From the NCBI GenBank assembly GCA_018262455.1, contig JAGSPR010000037.1:1-26023 (forward strand): a stretch of DNA of 26,023 nt. The letters run 5' to 3'. The notes under the pieces were generated by a model. The model saw only the letters and a program-made list of their open reading frames with translations, did no database searches and was not told where the DNA came from. Both the position numbers and the translations under genes were made by a program. This document shows positions 23,140 to 26,023 of the stretch, in pieces. The first letter of the stretch is position 1. The number at the start of each line of letters is the position of its first letter. Origin of the DNA: Deltaproteobacteria bacterium. Lineage in GTDB: Bacteria > Myxococcota > Polyangia > Haliangiales > Haliangiaceae.

Positions 23140-23256
23140 CAGTCCTGGTAGCTTCGGCCGCCGGACTGCCAGTTACCAGACGAGGGGCCCAAAACCGTGC
23201 GCTCGGAGCGACCGTGATTGCCGACCGTTGCCTGCGCGGGTCCTCTCGCACACTCT

Positions 23257-23260
23257 AGGA
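23257..23260 (+). promoter_or_regulatory. Shine-Dalgarno site for a GTG start
   Basis: AGGA lies seven bases before the GTG at 23268, supporting this non-ATG start. The signal peptide begins directly after it. Confidence 0.55.
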
Positions 23261-23267
23261 TGCGAAC

Positions 23268-23894
23268 GTGCTTGCAGGTCGGATCCACGTCATCGCGGCG
23301 GCGGTGATGCTGGCGGGGTGCGCGCGGGTCTACAGCCTGCGCGTTACCGGTGGCGTCGAACGCACGTCGGGCGGAGATCGTGGCAAGCAGGTCCTGGTCA
23401 CGTTCGGGATGCCCATCGAGGTCGCGCGCGACCACTTCGTCGTCGTGACGGGTCGCGCGGGCATGTCGATCCCGCGTGATCCCGCGTTGACGGCTGGAGC
23501 GGGGCTCGAGTGGATGCTCGCGCGTGGCCGCGCGATCGTGCGACTTGGCCCCGATTACCTGACGCGAGGGTCGGCCGTGGACGAAGACAAGCTCGCCTAC
23601 CACGCGATCGGCATGCGCGCGGGATTGCTGTTCGCATTCGGAAGCTCCGAGGGCCAGGCCAGCCCGGGGGTACTCGAGGGGTTGTTTGGCGACGGCAGCG
23701 ACGAGTCGTTCTGGGGGTTGGGCTACGGGACCGACGGCGCCGCGCCAACGCCCAGCAACGAGAAGCGCGTCACTCACCGCCACGGGGTGGGCCTCGAGGC
23801 CTCCGGCAGCATCCTGTTCGGCGGCACGGTTTCGGATCGCGGACTCGGCTACGTCGGCGTGGCGTACGAGTATGACGTGCTCCCGCGCGAGTGA
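23268..23894 (+). CDS. Lipoprotein with possible outer-membrane barrel-like strands
   Basis: The 208-residue product starts at a GTG with a lipoprotein signal (MLAGRIHVIAAAVMLAGCAR). Alternating strands follow: KQVLVTFGMPIEV, DHFVVVTGRAGMSI, LAYHAIGMRAGLLFAFG and a final LGYVGVAYEYDVLPRE. This pattern is common in small outer-membrane barrel or lipocalin-like proteins, but no family is recognised and the acylated Cys argues for a lipid-anchored form. There are no Cys other than the anchor. It diverges from the kinase gene, with 128 bases that must hold both promoters, and converges on the TPR kinase gene. Confidence 0.75.
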   Translation: MLAGRIHVIAAAVMLAGCARVYSLRVTGGVERTSGGDRGKQVLVTFGMPIEVARDHFVVVTGRAGMSIPRDPALTAGAGLEWMLARGRAIVRLGPDYLTRGSAVDEDKLAYHAIGMRAGLLFAFGSSEGQASPGVLEGLFGDGSDESFWGLGYGTDGAAPTPSNEKRVTHRHGVGLEASGSILFGGTVSDRGLGYVGVAYEYDVLPRE

Positions 23895-23934
23895 CGTGCG
23901 CGTCCGCGACGACGGCCAGTGATTGCTCCGGCGA

Positions 23935-26023
23935 CTAATCCTCGCGGCGGGCGTGGAGCCAGGTCTTCACCTTCTCGAGCTGCGGGCTCTCGTCGTCGCC
24001 GACGCCGGCGAACCCATCGCGCGCCTGGCGGGCAAGCTCGAGCGCGCGCGGGCGCGCGGCGCTACGTGCCCACAGCACCCGAGCGAGCAGGAAGCGGCTC
24101 TCGGCGAGCTCTTCGGGGGGCACGTTGCCGGCCTCGCGGATCCGTACGGCGCGCTCGGCATGTGCCCGCGCCTGATCGGATCGGCCGAGGGTGAGCAGCA
24201 CCGCCCCGAGCCCCGTGAGTGGATAGCCAAGGTCGGGATGGTCGGGGCCGAGCGCCTTCTCGTAGATCGCGAGCGCGCGCTCGTACCGCTGCCGAGCCTC
24301 GTCGGGTTTGCCCTGGATCGCCAGGACGTCGCCCAGGTTGTTCAACGGGGTCGCGACGTCGGGATGGTCGGGGCCGAGTGCCTTCTCGTAGATCGCGACG
24401 GCGCGATCGAAGTGGCGCGCGGCGTCGTCGTGTTTGCCTTGCGCAAACGCCACGGCGCCCAGGTTGGCAAGGCAAGCCGCCAGGTCGGGATGGTCGGGGC
24501 CTACCGCCTTCTCGAAGATTGCCCGTGCGCGGGCAAAGTGCCGGTGGGCATCGTCGTACCGGTGCTGCGCAAACAACTCGGCGCCCACGTTGTCCAGCAA
24601 CCTGGCCACATCGGGATGGTCGGGTCCGAGGGCCTTCTCCAGGATCGCGAGGGCGCGCTCGTTGTAGCGCTGCGCCTCTTCCGACTTGCCGGTCGCGCCC
24701 AGCACAACGCCGAGGTTCGTCAGCGAATAGGCCAGGTGGGGATGGTCGGGGCCGAGCGCCTTCTCGTCGATGGCGAGCGCCCGTTCGTAGTGCCGCCTGG
24801 CCTCCTCATACTTGCCCTGGACCTTGAGCACCACACCCAGGTTGTTCAGCACGCTTCCAATGAACCGATGGTCGTCGGGGCCAAGCAATCTCTCATTGAT
24901 GGCGAGGGCTCGCTCGTAGGATTGCTGGGCCTCGGCATACTTGCCGAGCGCGGAGTCCACGTCGGCAAGACTCGTCCAGAACTTGATCTCGGCATCGGGC
25001 ACCTCGCCAGCGCGCCGAAGCGCCGCTTCTGCACCAGGGCGCAGCCGCAGCGCGTCGTCAGGACGCGCGAGACGAATGCCGACGACAAACACCAGGTCTG
25101 CCCACAGTTGTGCTGCGAGCGGATCGTCGTGCGCGCTGGCCGCCACCGGGAGCGCCTGCTCGAGGGTCGCCGCGGCGGCCTTCGCGTCGCCAGTCCCATC
25201 TTCCAGTCTCGCGCGCCGATGAAGCAACTCCGCGAGAAGCGGTGCGTAGCCGAGCTGCTCGGCCGCCGTCGTCGCCCGCTGTGCGACGGGAAGGCCCGTT
25301 CGGTACCACCCGATCTCGAACAGCGCGTTCAACTGGGCAAGCGTGCGGCGGAGCTCGTCGACCTTCGCCCGGGTCTCGGGATCCGCAGGCGGTGACACGA
25401 CCGCCCGCAGCGCGTCGACGTCGTCACAGCGAACCAGCGGTGACAGCTGCTCCACCGCGCCGACTGCCTTGTCGAGCACCTCGGCGTTGGGCCCGGTCGC
25501 AAGCACGTCGACGAGCGCGCCGACCTCGGCAAGCCGGCGGTCGAGGCAGGCCATCCGCAGATCCATGAGCGCCGCCGACTGATCGCCACGCAGCTGCGTG
25601 GCCTCGCACGCTTCGACGCGGGCCGCGGTCCACCGGCTGGTGTAGCCATCGAGCCGATCGGAGACGCGGCCAAACGTGGTGGTGGCGTACGGCCGGTTGG
25701 TGGCGGCGAAGGCCGCGCGCACGGCCTGTGCGCGATCGGGGTCCCAGACGCCTCGGAGCTTGTGGTCCATCCCCTGGCAGCGCGTGTCGGGGACTGCTGC
25801 GCCGCGCGACAGCCCGAACACCGCGAGTCCAGCGAGCGCACCCAGCGCGGCGACCACGCCGCCACGCTGGAGGCGCTGGCGGCGTGCCACGATCGGGTCG
25901 GCTCCGAGCGCCGCGACGAGGGCGAGCATCGACGGCCATCGATCCGCCGGCTGCGGGCGAAGTCCTCGGCGGACGACGTCGAGCACCCACGTTGGCACGG
26001 CACCATCCGCGCGCGGTGCTGCG
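23935..26023 (-). CDS. C-terminal part of a transmembrane Ser/Thr kinase with TPRs, 5' partial
   Basis: The frame is open to the window's right edge. The visible start, VPTWVLDVVRRGLRPQPADRW, is the last helix of a Hanks-type kinase C-lobe, so the catalytic core lies outside the window. It is followed by a basic stretch, a membrane helix (VVAALGALAGLAVFGL) and a periplasmic helical region. Six full 42-residue kinesin-light-chain-type TPRs follow, with a partial seventh: (Y/H)(E/D)EA...(Y/F)(E/D)RALAI.EKALGPDHPD, then LNNLG. TPRs bind proteins or peptides, here probably on the periplasmic side. The internal GTG at 25998 is not the true start. This architecture is typical of myxobacterial kinases and parallels the neighbouring kinase gene, although the C-terminal domains differ. 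Confidence 0.88.
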   Translation of the reverse strand, partial: AAPRADGAVPTWVLDVVRRGLRPQPADRWPSMLALVAALGADPIVARRQRLQRGGVVAALGALAGLAVFGLSRGAAVPDTRCQGMDHKLRGVWDPDRAQAVRAAFAATNRPYATTTFGRVSDRLDGYTSRWTAARVEACEATQLRGDQSAALMDLRMACLDRRLAEVGALVDVLATGPNAEVLDKAVGAVEQLSPLVRCDDVDALRAVVSPPADPETRAKVDELRRTLAQLNALFEIGWYRTGLPVAQRATTAAEQLGYAPLLAELLHRRARLEDGTGDAKAAAATLEQALPVAASAHDDPLAAQLWADLVFVVGIRLARPDDALRLRPGAEAALRRAGEVPDAEIKFWTSLADVDSALGKYAEAQQSYERALAINERLLGPDDHRFIGSVLNNLGVVLKVQGKYEEARRHYERALAIDEKALGPDHPHLAYSLTNLGVVLGATGKSEEAQRYNERALAILEKALGPDHPDVARLLDNVGAELFAQHRYDDAHRHFARARAIFEKAVGPDHPDLAACLANLGAVAFAQGKHDDAARHFDRAVAIYEKALGPDHPDVATPLNNLGDVLAIQGKPDEARQRYERALAIYEKALGPDHPDLGYPLTGLGAVLLTLGRSDQARAHAERAVRIREAGNVPPEELAESRFLLARVLWARSAARPRALELARQARDGFAGVGDDESPQLEKVKTWLHARRED
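24130..24948 (-). repeat. TPR-coding tandem repeat with exact 126-bp period
   Basis: The block GGGATGGTCGGG recurs at 24235, 24361, 24487, 24613 and 24739, an exact 126-base step, with a diverged copy at 24865. Each unit encodes one 42-residue TPR. The strict period and high DNA similarity point to recent expansion or ongoing homogenisation. Confidence 0.85.

Noticed and set aside
20650..23151. 833-residue open frame on the plus strand opposite the kinase
   Set aside because: Arg/Ala-rich without domains. The minus strand shows all kinase catalytic motifs. Long antisense frames are expected at this GC content.
23923..25395. 490-residue plus-strand frame opposite the TPR region, with regular repeats
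   Set aside because: Its repeats mirror the 126-bp TPR period on the other strand; the TPR consensus on the minus strand explains them.

Overview
High-GC bacterial chromosome with densely packed genes. The gene content suggests a member of the Myxococcota (the former deltaproteobacterial myxobacteria). The grounds are membrane-anchored Ser/Thr kinases with TPR or beta-rich C-termini, an OmpA protein with a thrombospondin type 3 loop beside a CHASE2 nucleotide cyclase, a DUF3160-type lipoprotein, a long tandem-repeat lipoprotein and very many lipoprotein signal peptides. This placement is inference; there is no rRNA, and no housekeeping gene I could use as a marker.

Layout. (1) 1-4060 is a signalling block: the 3' end of an OmpA/TSP3 protein, a CHASE2 class III cyclase, and a convergent metallo-beta-lactamase-fold hydrolase whose last codons overlap those of the cyclase. 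(2) 4061-4396 is a comparatively AT-rich leader. It precedes a 1280-residue lipoprotein (4397-8239) made of 15 copies of a ~50-residue EF-hand-like repeat and two propeller-like modules. (3) 8266-13513 holds an unknown lipoprotein, a large SPFH/flotillin-like protein, and a two-gene minus-strand cassette (OmpA-like periplasmic protein plus a small lipoprotein). A ~46-bp imperfect direct repeat lies on each side of this cassette. A further small lipoprotein follows. (4) 13577-19300 holds a DUF3160-type lipoprotein and three unknown lipoproteins in alternating orientation. (5) 19316-23139 holds a transmembrane Ser/Thr kinase followed by a Tat-signal protein, probably one operon. (6) 23268-26023 holds a small lipoprotein and the C-terminal part of a second transmembrane kinase carrying kinesin-light-chain-type TPRs with an exact 126-bp period.

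Almost every gene is its own transcription unit, and strands alternate gene by gene. Nine of the 17 genes have lipobox signal peptides and two more have Sec or Tat signals, so most products act in or beyond the inner membrane. Inside the cell the themes are cyclic-nucleotide and Ser/Thr-phosphorylation signalling and membrane organisation. No tRNA, CRISPR array, transposase, phage gene or defence system was found.
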